Below are positions 12,287 through 23,700 of a stretch of 64,000 nt of DNA, in pieces. The first letter of the stretch is position 1; every line of letters starts with the position of its first letter. The notes beneath the pieces are model-generated. The model ran no database searches. It saw nothing but the letters and a program-made list of their open reading frames with translations, and was not told the DNA's origin. Location: positions 620,001-684,000 of the forward strand of contig CAXKVR010000036.1 in the NCBI GenBank assembly GCA_964058845.1. The letters run 5' to 3'. Made by a program: the position numbers and the translations under genes. Origin of the DNA: Carex sylvatica. Taxonomy: Eukaryota > Streptophyta > Magnoliopsida > Poales > Cyperaceae.

Positions 12287-14207
12287 TTGTCCACGGTTTA
12301 TTCACAGCGCTTATCCAGTATCGGTCTTGATGCGTTTTTAACTGTCTGCCTCCTAAATCAAAACTTTCCGATCTTTCCTGTTCTCTTTCCTCTCTCTCTT
12401 CAAATTTATCAATCATTTTCACTTTTCAGAGAAAATTCATGGCCTCTTTTTTTCCGAATCAGTTCTCTTTCTTTCTCGACTTCCTCTCGGACAGCCTCTC
12501 CTATGAGAAAATCCAGCTCGCGCCAGACCTCCTCACCCCTGCGCATCGCCATAGCCGTGCCAAATCTCCTTTTTAGTTTTTGTTACAACTTCTACTTCTG
12601 CACAAATCAGGTCACCATTAACAATAGCGAGATCTGTAGTCTATCATCGAAGGATGCGATCGAGCATGATTTCCTTGTGTATCACTCTTACTGAAGTGCC
12701 GGATCCGACCCCCTTGAATCTGTGCCGCTAGATCTGGGCAAGTGCCGGATCCAACCCCCTTCTATGGAGACTCGTGCTTCCCTTGGCACAATCTCAAAGG
12801 TAAAATCAACTCGGTTCAATCTTTGTTCTTACATTGTCGTACTTCAAGTAACTGGATTTTGTAAGAATAAATGTTGAAATTTGGACTTGATACTTTGACT
12901 AGTTTGAAGTTATTTTGTATAAAATATGAACTATGCTGTCTCTTCATAGAACCGTAGTTATTGGAGCAATTAGTTGAAATTAAGTTTAGATTGACCTCAA
13001 TTTTACATAAGTAGACAAAATTGATGATTTTAGCCTATAAAGGTTTACTGTTGCAACTTCTCTTTTTGGACTGTCTCACGAATTAAACCAATCATCCTAA
13101 GTTGTGCATCCTGAGTGGTCTATCTAATGAATTAAACCTTGCATCGGCCACAAGAGCTGTCAACATTTTGCTATTCCTTGATTTGAAGGTGACGCATTCT
13201 TGTTTTATTTCCTTGATTTGGAGGTCAGACTTTCGGATATGTTAATTTTTGTGTTGGTGTACCTTATTTTGCTATTCTTTTTTTAAAGATTTGACAGTGG
13301 CTGTCAAATGTTACAACTACAATTCTGTAAACAGTAGCAGTATCCTAAACTCAGCATCTATACATATCCTAAACCCTGCCATCTAACACAGCGTACTCCA
13401 CTGCCTAGCCTCCTCAATTGCCCATCCTGCTATAATCTCAGGTCTGAGGGATTGTCTTACGAATATCCTTGCATTGTGTTGTTTTCATATTGCCCAGCAA
13501 ATTGCAACAATATTCACCGTCAGGTCCCTCCTCTGTCTCGCACCTGTGCTTCGAAAAGTGTGGTCCCATAAGTGTTGCACTGAATCCCCTCGTACCAGCA
13601 ATCCGGTATTTATGACCTGTCCAATGAATTTTTCTATTGGACCTTCGTTTCTTGCAATGTTAATTTCTATTTACATGCTCGATAGAGTTGGATGAACAAA
13701 TCAGGCAGATCTCTTTCTTTGAATCTTTGAAATCTTTTAGAAGTTAAATATTGTTTATATTTTTTTTGTTAATGTGATTATTTATTTAAAATTTAATTGG
13801 TTCGACTTGCAAATGCTATTTCACCTTACATCATTATTTTGATTTCTTTTCTTGCAGCTCGAAGGAGAAGCCCACTCTTGGGTAAGATCTTTTCCTTGCA
13901 CCTTCACTCTTATTTGTCTAGGTTATATACTTGCTAAGGAAAATATCAAGTCTGTTTAAATCTTCTAAATTAAAGTCTTGCTCAACTCAGAACCAAGCTA
14001 ACATCCTAATCCAATTATATCTAAGCCAACTTGTCCATGTTGAATGCAAGATTACCACTTTCTGTCTATTTTATTAAGTTCATTTAATTGTTAAAAGTGA
14101 AGATTCCTTTGGAATGTTGTCAATTTGAAGTTTATAATAAAATTACTTGAAGATTATTTTCCTATGTATCTTCTGCTATTGTTTTTGTCTCTGTGGAAAC
14201 CATATAG
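12287..14207. other. Unassigned region with gene-like base composition
   Basis: Parts of 12400-12800 are CT-rich and less AT-rich than the surroundings, like 5' UTR or first-exon sequence. A short ORF begins at about 12437 (MASFFPNQFSFFLDFLSDSL) and stops within about 45 codons. A GCAG acceptor followed by CTCGAAGGAGAAGCCCACTC and GTAAGA at about 13858-13886 looks like a tiny exon. No family was recognised. It may be the decayed 5' part of the pseudogene that follows or of an unrelated gene. Confidence 0.3.
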
Positions 14208-15132
14208 GAGAGAAGCACCCTTACGCAATCATAGATTGTGAACCCAAACGCGAGGCTATCCTACCTTCTGTGCTTTACATCGAGAAAACCCTACGCACAC
14301 ACCCTTTTCTAATAAATAATCTTGAAAATGTTATTTGGAGGTATAATAAAGAACATCAATTGAACATAAGCTTAGAGTTGCTTTGCATTTGTATTTCATT
14401 TATTACAAAGTGGTTGTCAACTAATTAATTATTGTTATATACTCAGTTACATTTATATGCACAGATCGATATAAAGTTTGAAGTGCTTTCAAGCAGTATT
14501 TCTCCTTTTGTTTTACTGTTTATTTGGATTATTTCAGATATAGCATCAGTCTGCAAGCTATTAACATGTGATAGATTATCATTGACAACCGTGACAATCA
14601 ACCAAAATACCAAATGGTTACTAAATAAAATTACATAGAGCTTCTTTACAGTCTAGATGGTTGTATATTAAATTTTGTGCTATGTGACAATCAACCAAAT
14701 TGTTATCGAATCAGAAAAGCTCAAGTCACAGTTGTCAAATAAATGTTGTTGCCAATATTTCTCTTTAATGCTAATATTTAGATACTTGTTCCTTTCAAAT
14801 TTTATTAACTGAGTTTAATGAAAATTATTGTCAGGGGTAGCAACTTACATGTCAGTAGATATTTAAGTTATGAGAGTAAAGTTTCTCTTACTTTTGCATT
14901 GGCTCTATGTTTTGCTCAACTCTTGAATATTGTCTAGCTCATTATATTGCCTTGTGGAAGGACAGGTTTCTCCAGTCACTCGAGCTTTTTGAGGAGAACG
15001 AGCGAAAAATGATGGCAATCTTCACTGCCCTCACATTCTCTCAGAAGCTGGCGCTTACGCCCGAGACCGTGTTCCAGTAGCCGCTGCTCAAGGACAGCCT
15101 TGTTGCCAAAGGGATAGTGCTCAACTTCATTC
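14208..15132 (+). pseudogene. eIF5-mimic / BZW-type translation factor pseudogene fragment
   Basis: Two exons are recognisable. Exon A (14208-14340) follows an AG and reads EKHPYAIIDCEPKREAILPS, then VLYIEKTLRTHPFLINNLEN, ending at a GT donor. Exon B (14966 to about 15132) follows GACAG and reads FLQSLELFEENERKMMAIFT, then SQKLALTPETVFQ, an in-frame TAG (15078-15080), and PLLKDSLVAKGIVLNF. This matches what I recall of plant eIF5-mimic proteins (5MP; basic leucine zipper and W2 domain family), which compete with eIF5 for eIF2 and eIF3. The first exons and the C-terminal W2 domain are missing; exon B runs into an AT-rich tandem repeat. The stop codon and truncations make it a pseudogene. Intron positions are kept, so it is not a retrocopy. 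Confidence 0.7.
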
Positions 15133-15480
15133 CTTGCAGATTATTTTTTTACATTTTATTTTATTGTTTTTATCTTCTAATTTTACATTATTACAATGTT
15201 ACAGTTTTTATTTTTAATTTTCATAGTTTAAGTTGATCATTTTACAGTATTGAAATTAATATTTTTTACATTTTATTTTATTATTTTTATTTGCTAATTT
15301 TATATTATTGAAATTTTATAATTTGTATGTTATATTTTTACATTTTAAAGGTAATAGTTTTGAAGTATTGAAAATAAATATTTTTTTACATTTTATTTTA
15401 TTGTTTTTATCTTCTAATTTTACATTATTAAAAATTTATAGTTTATAAGTTTTATTTTTATAATTAAAGCGGTCAATTTT
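15133..15480 (+). repeat. AT-rich tandem repeat array, left block
   Basis: About three units of roughly 100-120 bp share the order ATTGAAAATTAATATTTTT, TACATTTTATTTTATTGTTT, TATCTTCTAATTTTACATTA, then TATAGTTTGTATGTT. The block directly abuts the eIF5-mimic pseudogene. Confidence 0.7.
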
Positions 15481-15797
15481 ACAAATGACAATTTTTTATC
15501 ATACTATTATTTAAGTTATTCATCACTAAATTTACTAAATTTATATATTTTATTATTATTAAATTTGCAGTATTCAATTTTTTTTTTAGGAGGCAGATAT
15601 GATAAATTTGGCCTTGTGACAAACAAATGTGTTATCGATCGTTCAATGATGTTCATTCACACTCATGTCTTTCACAATTTGAATGTTGAGCATAGGAGGC
15701 TCTTATTTCTAACCCCTTTCCTCCATCTCTTTGTTTTTCCCAAGAAATGCTAAGTTTCGAATGGGATATTGCATACTATTCTGTCTTTCTTTTTTAT

Positions 15798-16575
15798 CCG
15801 TAAATTTTTTCCTTACCACTCAATAAATCAGAATTAAATAAATACCATCCATTAATTCCGAATTTAGATTCCACCACGAATGCATACTCAATCTGCGCAT
15901 GGATCCCAATCGGTGTGCGGACTGAGTATGCGTACCGATTTTGATGTTTTGAATTTTTTTTTGAATTTTTTACTAATCCGTCCGCATACCCTATGCGGAC
16001 GGTTTTTTTTTTTTTTAGTTATGTTATGAATTGTTTGAAAAAAATTTGACTAAATTTTTTTTTTCTGTTATGCATATATAATTTGTAGTATAAAATATTT
16101 ATCAAATTAAGTGTGTAATTTATAGCGATTTGTGCACCAACTTAGTACAAAATGTTGCTCAAATTGTGTGTATAATTTGTTGTAGTAACTTTTAGTTCAA
16201 ATTTAGTCAAAAAAATTATTTGTAAAATAAGTGCGTTTTATTATTTACAATTTCACCGTCAATTTTTTTGTGTACATATAATTCTAAATACCACAAAACG
16301 AAACATAATATAACATAATTTTTTTTTTCAAACAATTCATAACAAAACTAAAAAAAAATAAAAAATACATCCGCATACTGGGTATGCGGACGGATTAGTA
16401 AAAATTTCAAAAAAAATATTAAAAAAATCAAAATTGTTACGCATACCCAGTCCGCGCACCGATTGGGATCCGTGCGCGGATTGGGTATGCATTCGTGGTG
16501 GAATCTGAATTCGGAATTAATGGATGGTATTCATTTAATTTTGATTTATTGGGGTGGTAAGAAAAAAAAATTTGG
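15798..16575. mobile_element. Long-TIR foldback transposon (MULE-like MITE)
   Basis: Two inverted arms of about 200 bp face each other. The left arm has CCATTAATTCCGAATTTAG, CCACGAATGCATACTCAATC and CTAATCCGTCCGCATACCC in order; the right arm has the complements. The outer ends begin CCGTAAATTTTTT and complement CCAAATTTTTTTTT. They are flanked by TTTTTTAT on both sides (15790-15797 and up to 16584), a possible 8-9 bp target duplication, though the T-run makes it weak. There is no coding capacity. Confidence 0.7.
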
Positions 16576-16721
16576 TTTTTTTATGCAGAATGTTATCTCA
16601 AAAGAACGTGTGATTCTTGTAATGAGGCTTCTTATTCATTCCAACAATGAATACAAGAGGTTTTTAATGTAGAAGTTATTTTTTCATAGTCTTTTTTATG
16701 CTATTCTGAATGTTTAATATT

Positions 16722-16820
16722 ATGGTTTGTGTTGAACAGATGTTGTGTGGTGCATATTATGGTTTTGTACAATGGTTTGTGTTGAACAGATGTTGTGTGG
16801 TGCATATTATGGTTTTGTTG
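16722..16820 (+). repeat. 50-bp tandem duplication
   Basis: The unit starting ATGGTTTGTGTTGAACAGAT and ending GGTTTTGTAC is present twice, at 16722 and 16772, essentially identical. Confidence 0.8.
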
Positions 16821-16854
16821 TACAGATGATGGAAGTAGTATGTTTAGATTTAAA

Positions 16855-17410
16855 AATTTTATAGTATACATGGAATTGATTTATATTTTAGATTTATAAA
16901 TTTTACAGTATTGATTGTTTGTAGGTTGTATGTTTTATTTTTGTAATTTAAGTTGAAATTTCGTATTTTTTACATTTTATCCTTTTCATATGCTTATTTT
17001 ACATTATTAGAATTTTATAGTTTTTACGTTTGTTTTCACAGTTTAAACTCACAATTTTACAGTATTGAAAATTTATATTTTTAAATTGTATTTAATTGTT
17101 TTCATCTGCTAATTTTACATTGTTGTAAATATATAGTTTTTACTTTTTATTTTCACAGTTTAGGTTTACAATTTTACAGTATTGAAAATTGATATTTTTT
17201 TAATTTTATTTAATCTGCTAATTTTACAATTTTGTAATTTTACATTTTTTATCTTTTGATTTCACAGTTTAACTTAATAGTTTTACAGTATTGAAAATTA
17301 ATATTTTTCAACATTTTATTTTATCATTTTCATCTGTAAATTTTGCATGTCTGTAATTTTATAGTTTGTACATTTTATTTTTATAGTTAAAGTGATCAAT
17401 TTTACAATAC
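16855..17410 (+). repeat. AT-rich tandem repeat array, right block
   Basis: About five units of 100-120 bp belong to the same family as 15133-15480, with CAATTTTACAGTATTGAAAA, TTTTCATCTGCTAATTTTAC and ATAGTTTTTACTTTTTATTT recurring. The two blocks probably formed one array later separated by insertions. Confidence 0.7.
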
Positions 17411-17420
17411 TCAGTATTTT

Positions 17421-18234
17421 GATGATTTATTTGTGTGTTCATTAAATCGAGAAAAAAAAATTGAAAATTTTAATTTTGTCAAAATACGTTTTTTTATCAA
17501 AATAACTGCTAATAACTAACACTAACTGCTAATAACTTCCTATAACTGTAATTTTCTAAAGTACAGTTTGAAAGTATAATTTTTTAATTATCATGGGACC
17601 ACTTCAAATAGTTGCTAGATGTTTTGTGCTTAAATGATATATTTTATGTGATCTATTGTATAATTATATAGCATGTAGAAGTAGTTTTATAATATTCGCA
17701 CAAGTCAAATTTATGGACAAATGGTGGACAATTAGACGCTTCCAAAGTTTTATGTGATCTACTATTTTGAAGGAGACAAAAAAAAAAAAAATAATCACTT
17801 CAAAATTAAAGAGATGAGAATCAACGCCTCTTCCTTTACACAAAGTTGTTGCCGGAGCACCGACACGATCTATCCTTTAATGCTACGGCAAGAAGAGGAA
17901 ACACTTGTAATTAAAACCACTGTCATAGTTTTACCTCCGTCCATCGTACTCTCATCTCAGCACTTCTTCCCACCCCCTTCTGCTAGATCTTTCCCCTTTC
18001 TCAGCCTAGGGGAAACATTGCTCCTAAGCCCTCCTTATACTTCCTGTAAATCTAACCTCAATACTAGGCCTGGCAAAAAAAAAAAAAAAAAAATAAAATA
18101 ATTCATAGCTCATGGCTCGCTAAAGATTGGCTCGGAACAAACTCGTCATTTGCTCGCTCAATTCTTACTCAGCTCGTTGTTGACATATCTCTCAAATCTA
18201 GTGTTTTTCATTGTTTGAGACTCATATACTTCAT
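17421..18234. other. Intergenic, possible hAT end at 18065
   Basis: No gene was recognised. TAGGCCTGGCAA at 18065-18076 resembles the hAT terminus of the 3060 element and is followed by poly(A) and GCTCGG/CTCG-rich DNA, as in hAT subterminal regions. No partner end or target duplication was found. A 115-codon ORF at 17754-18101 is low-complexity and Lys-rich at both ends and is probably not a gene. Confidence 0.35.
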
Positions 18235-19765
18235 CTTCTAATCTAAATACCAGTAAAAAAAGGAACTTCAAAGTCCCTTAGATCTATACTGCCTAAACCC
18301 TGAAGCAGCCCCTTCTCTAACGAAGCCTTCAATTCCATAACCTGAATCCCCAATCTCTTCCATTTCTTTTGTCAAACACAAAACCTAGCAAAAATTGTAG
18401 TTACTGGGGTTTAGGATTCATTTTTTTTTTTTTTGATTAAAAGGCCGAAGCCCATTTTCCATTAAAAGAAAACATAGGGTAACTTACATCCTTGAGTTCA
18501 GACTACCTAATCAAAACAAAACCCACCCATGATATTACATCCACAAAACATCAGCATATTGCCTAGATAACACCACAAACCATCAAAGCATACCAGCAAT
18601 GATACTTGGCAAAATCCTACTATTAGCATGCCACAGAAAACTAACCAATTAAGCCACACAATGGGGCTGAGGCTAGTAGGAGTAAACACAAAAATTGGCT
18701 TTTCAGCCTTGGACTCTCTTCTGTCTCTATGCTTCATAAGGCACAAGTTGCAGCCCAACACCATCTACTCCAGAGCTATCAGTAGCATGATCATCTGGCT
18801 GCTAACTTGCAAGTGGAAGGACATCCAAATCACCTGAAAGCCACAGGGCAGTGGATGAAGCAACCTCTGGTTTCACTGTACCTGACCAATAGTGGACAAG
18901 AGATATAATTAGTAAAATAATTTGTCTACCTTATTTTTTCTTTTCTTTTTCACAACAGAGATAATTTCTATATTTCCACAAAGTCCAACAGACTGCACTG
19001 AATACCAAGAGGAAAGCTGTTCTGTGTTTATGTTTGAGTTGTTGTGAAAACTTAATAATATCTATAAACCTAGTCCAATTAATTAATGCTGGCATTTTGA
19101 CATGATCCCAAATGGAACCAAATTTGCTTGGTAAACTGATAAGTAACAAAGAGGTGGTTTATTGATTCAGTTTGATAACAGAATTGACATTTGTCATCTC
19201 GTACCCATCCTTTCTTTTTGAGGTTATCAGTAGTTAATATTCTATTTTTTTGAGTAAGCCACATAAAAATTCTAATCTTAACGGGTATTGGTATTGTCCA
19301 CCACAGCATTGCATGTTTTGGCTTAATCCCTCTAAAATTAAGTATTTTATAAATGGATCTAACTGAGAAGTTGCCATTGCTTTCCCATCTCTAACTAAGC
19401 TTATCCTGCAAATGAGTGTATGACAGATGCTTATAATATCTAAGATTTCTAACCATTCTTGGTATTGTATTTCATTGCTTGCTATACTTCTCTCCCGTAG
19501 TTTCCTTCTTTTTGTGCATTTAACTAGAGGAGGTTAGTTACTTTCTTTTTGTAGTTATTGAGGTTAGTTACCTGATAGAGAAAGAATTTGCAATCCGCAC
19601 CTCATTCCATCCCAAAGTTCCAATGCCACGGAGGCGGAGTAGCGTCCCCCCGGAAAGATACTTTTGGAGAAAAGTTGGTAATGGGCTTTGTAGGAACTAT
19701 ACAGTTTCTGCCCATACATACAAGGCCCATGGGCTCTACACTCGTTAATCTTCCATTTAACTTTA
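18235..19765 (-). pseudogene. Passenger gene fragment, copy 1, split by a LINE
   Basis: On the minus strand, 18370-18240 encodes KRLGIQVMELKASLEKGLLQ then GLGSIDLR. At 19765-19560 lies the GC-rich first-exon/promoter part with an AAGGCCCATGGGCT motif. The same two parts occur, contiguous, at 25940-26790 and 61170-62345, so here they are separated by the LINE at 18421-19500. I do not recognise the protein. The exon is Leu/Glu/Lys-rich and could form a short coiled coil. It differs from the other copies by small deletions and substitutions. Confidence 0.55.
18421..19500 (-). mobile_element. LINE (non-LTR retrotransposon) 3' end
   Basis: On the minus strand the DNA encodes RWESNGNFSVRSIYKILNF, then IPIPVKIRIFMWLTQKNRIL and KKKGWVRDDKCQFCYQTESI, then NHLFVTYQFTKQIWFHLGS. 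This is the zinc-binding domain (zf-RVT; C-x2-C ... H motif) found after the reverse transcriptase of plant L1-type LINEs. A second ORF (18931-19149) continues with WTRFIDIIKFSQQLKHKH, so at least one frameshift is present. The minus-strand 3' end is GGGCTTCGGCCTTTTAATC followed by a poly(A) tract (T-run at 18421-18434). The reverse transcriptase itself is absent, so the copy is 5'-truncated. The 5' boundary near 19500 is approximate. Confidence 0.75.
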
Positions 19766-20169
19766 TATTGAATTAATTTTAAAATTTATAAATTTGTATG
19801 TATCTGTTTTACTAGTGAAACATATTGATTTCAACGATTTGTTTTCAACTCTTTTGAGACATAATTACTTAGGCTTTAACTTTGCACAAACCTCAAACTA
19901 AAGCGCGCCTTTCCTTGCTGTTCTCAATGCAGTTTGTTGGTGTGTACAAATAAATGTCCAATCAATTAAATTTCAATATACATAATTAAAAAAAATTCAA
20001 ACATAGAGATAGAGATTGTTAAACACAACATGGGCTTAATTATCTGTAGGCCCTTCTTATAGTGTTGACATTACCATCACACTACCATCAAGGGCGTTCA
20101 AACATAAATTTTTAACTATCATCATTTACTTAATCAAATGCAAAGGCATTCAATTCATATAAACCTCTT
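19766..20169. other. Intergenic, nothing recognised
   Basis: No coding sequence or clear repeat was seen between the passenger fragment and the conserved GLR upstream region. Confidence 0.4.
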
Positions 20170-20792
20170 GCAAGCCCCTGCCAGGTTCACCAAAAAAAGT
20201 GTGAAAAAGAGGAGATTATAGACTTTACAGTTTATAATCCAAGGGAAATAACCTGCAATTATCATTCCAATGAATCAGTTTAATTATCACTTATCAGGGA
20301 GTACAGACCTGAGGTGCTTTCCATGCACTTACCCATTTGTCAACTTGTTTAATTTTTTTTTTTTTTTTTTGAGGAAATATAGGAGTCTAGCCCCCCTTTG
20401 ACATTTTTCAATTTGTTGCTTAATTAGTGGGTCAAACATAGATTTTTAATTTAAAATTTGTTGTTCCAAGTGTGTTTATTGGATAGTCAACGATCATCAC
20501 CATTTTTCAATTGAATGGATCAACAACCAACACGATATTTTTCTGTAATAATGAGATAATCACTATCCCAATAACATCAAAATGAGCAACGTCTTTGCCT
20601 AGGCACATTAAGTCAAGCTCAAGCTGAGATTAACCTTTTCCATGCTTGACTTTGTCAAAGTAAACTCATGAAGTGATAATATGTTAACCTTTTCCATGCT
20701 TGACTTTGTCAAAGTAAACTCATGAAGTGATAATATGTTTGCAGCATATAAATAAAGGCCACATACAGAGAGAAGAGTGTACTTTGCAAAAA
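20170..20792 (+). promoter_or_regulatory. GLR promoter region with a tandemly duplicated box
   Basis: From AGCCCCTGCCAGGTTCACC (about 20173) onward the DNA is homologous to the upstream region of the GLR gene at 38190. It includes ACAGACCTGAGG and TTTCCATGCACTTACCCATT. A 54-bp unit containing TTGACTTTGTCAAAG and TAAACTCATGAAGTGATAA is present twice in tandem (20630-20683 and 20684-20737). Each copy has a TTGAC and an inverted TTGAC, the core of WRKY W-boxes. A TATA box, TATAAATA, lies at 20747-20754, 46 bp before the ATG, so the 5' UTR should be very short. Transcription-factor binding is inferred from motif only. Confidence 0.65.
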
Positions 20793-23700
20793 ATGGACAC
20801 ACAAAATGCGCTAATGTGTCTCCTCCATGTTATCTTATTTTTAGTTGTTACAGCTCAAAATTCCAACAAACAGATACCAATCGGAGTTATACTCGATTTG
20901 GACACCCTTGTCGGAAAAGTCGCTCGAATCAGCATTACAGTGGCTTTGGAAGATTTCTACACGCTACATTCGAATTATAGTACCAGACTTGTGCTCTATA
21001 CCAGAGATTCCAACAAGGAAAATGTAAAGGCTACATTAGCAGGTGACTAATAAACTTGTAAAAATAAAACCAATATATTTTCAGGGGTATGGACTAATAT
21101 ATTAAATGAAACCCCAGAAATAACTGCTAAGAGCAGTAACAACCTACCTTAATGACCGAGTTTGGACCTGCAATTGAGTTTAGCATACTGTTTACTTTCT
21201 CGCCTGAAATACTCCATTTCAGGTCATATATTTGACCCGGGTCTAGCAAACTATTGTGCAATTTAGTTAGTTAAGAGGAAGTCTGCTCATACTCAACCCG
21301 GCCCTGTTTATTAAAATGTACTGATGAAGCAGGGAGTATCGTACCCATTATTTTTCTGTGTATTGTCAACACAAAATTTTCATCTTGTCTTCAGGTGTGT
21401 TCACTTGAACCAAATCCCACTGTAAAAGTCTACATTTTTTTTATGAACAAACCATATAAGATTAGCATCTAAAAAGCTTAGATCTCTTTCTTTTATTAAT
21501 TTTAAACTCCATATAAGATTAGCATCTAAAATGCTTCAATCTTGTTGCAGCACAAGACTTGATACAAAACAATAAGACTGAAGTCATCATTGGACCTCAG
21601 AAGTCCTCACAAGCTGTAATGGTCTCTGAAGTCGGTAACACCAGTCAGGTGCCGGTAATTTCATTCTCAGCAACCAGCCCCACTCTTACCTCCATCAATT
21701 TGCCCTACTTTATAAGGACAGCCATAAATGATGCCGTTCAGGTAAACCCAATTACCTCTCTCATCAAAGCCTATGGATGGCGAGAGGTAGTTCCAATATA
21801 TGAAGATACTGATTTTGGACGGGGAATTCTCCCCTTCTTTGCAGATGCCCTTGAAGAGATCAATGTACGAATCCCTTACCGTTGCTTAATATCGAAATTG
21901 TCAACTGATGACCAAATCAAGCAAGAACTCTACAAGTTACAGACCATGCAAACAAGGGTTTTTGTTGTGCACATGTCATCTTCCTTGGGCTCTAACCTAT
22001 TTTTGAAGGCTAAAGAAGTAGGGATGATGGGTGAAGGGTATGTATGGATTATGACAGATGGAGTGACAAACATGGTTGACTCCCTAAATGAAAGTGTCAC
22101 CAGTGCAATGAAGGGAGCTCTAGGTGTACGGCTATATGTACCCAAGACTGACGAGTTGAATAACTTCACAACCAGATGGAGAAGGAGATTCCAAGCAGAC
22201 AATCCCCAAGAAACGTCTAATGACCCTAGCATCTATGCATTATGGGCTTATGATACCATCTTTGCACTAGCAATGGCTGTAGAAAAAGTAGGGGTTCAAA
22301 ACACCAAAATTGATAACTCTACAGCTCCTCCGGTGCTGCCTATCTTTCCCAATGGGCCTCTACTTCTCAAGGCAATCACCAATATCAAGTTTCGAGGATT
22401 GAGTGGCAACTTTGAATTAATAAATGGACAGTTGCAGTATTCCTCGTTTGAAATAATTAACATTTTTGGAAGGGGGGTAAGAGAAATTGGATATTGGAGT
22501 GAAGAACAAGGATTATCAAGGGATGTAGGTGAAAGCAAGAAGAAGAGATATTATTCAACATCACCAAGAGATTTAAATCCTGTCATTTGGCCAGGGGAAA
22601 CAATTGTTGTGCCCAAGGGTTGGGAAATCCCAGTCAGTGGAAGAAAATTACGTGTTGGAGTAACAGTAAGTACACGTCTCGAGTACATGAATGTGGAGAT
22701 AGACCCTCATAGAAATGCAACAAAAGCAAGCGGGTACTCAGTTGATGTGTTTGAAGCAGCTGTGAAGCAATTGCCTTATGCAGTCCCGTTCGAATATGCA
22801 CATTTTGGAGGGATGCTTGGGGACTCACTCACCTACAACGATTTGGTCTATCAAGTTTATCTTGGGGTACGTATCTGATATCTCCTTGTGAAATATATAG
22901 CTAAATCATTTTTTGTCACAAACAATATTAGTAGTCTAGAAACAACTAGCAACTACTGCTATTAATAACATAAAATATGCATGGCTGAGGTTTGTATAAC
23001 TAATTTATTTTGCTTCTATATATGCAGTTCAATTTCTCTTCCTTGGATATGTTTACATCTATTTAATTTTCTTTTTTGGGAGAAAGATGAGTGGTCCCGC
23101 TTTCAAATTCCATTATATATGACATCAGTTGTGTTGAATATTTTATAGGAAAATTTGTTCTTGTCACGTCTATTTGCAAAGTAAAATTTGTTCTTGAAAC
23201 TGTTAAGATTCTACTGTAAATGTAATTTGGATTTTTTTTTTAAAATAGAACCAATTTTAATTATTTTAATAGAACAAGCACCAATGAGTTGATTTTTATA
23301 AAAAAAAACAGCTCCACTGATTCTAGAGATGGGTGGAGGGAGAAATAAGTAGAAATGACCAACACATGCTTTAGAACAAATTTAAATTCTTTCTCCACCG
23401 ATCCCTAGAATCAGTAGAGCTACTTTTTATAAAAAAACAAATCAATGGTACTTGTTTTATTAAAATAATTTAATCGATTCTATTTTTTTTTTTAAATCCT
23501 GTAATTTGATTCTCCTATCATGCATATCATTTCAGACACTACTTTTTACGTACCTGGTAGCCATGCAATTTTTTCGAGAGATTAGAAGTCAAGCCATCAT
23601 CTTTGAGATAAAAAACTCGTACTAAGCCATCATCTTTGAGATAAAAAACTTGTACTAAGCCATCCACATTCTTTTTCATGAGATAAAGATTGGAAGATAG

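Noticed and set aside
12287..12694. 135-codon ORF starting with an alternative start codon
   Set aside because: No homology recognised; starts without ATG and overlaps a UTR-like CT-rich region.
17754..18101. 115-codon ORF
   Set aside because: Low-complexity Lys runs at both ends and no recognisable domain.
21930..22828. Minus-strand ORFs inside GLR exon 2 (and the same in the other copies)
   Set aside because: Antisense shadows of the real coding exons; they recur at the same place in each paralog.
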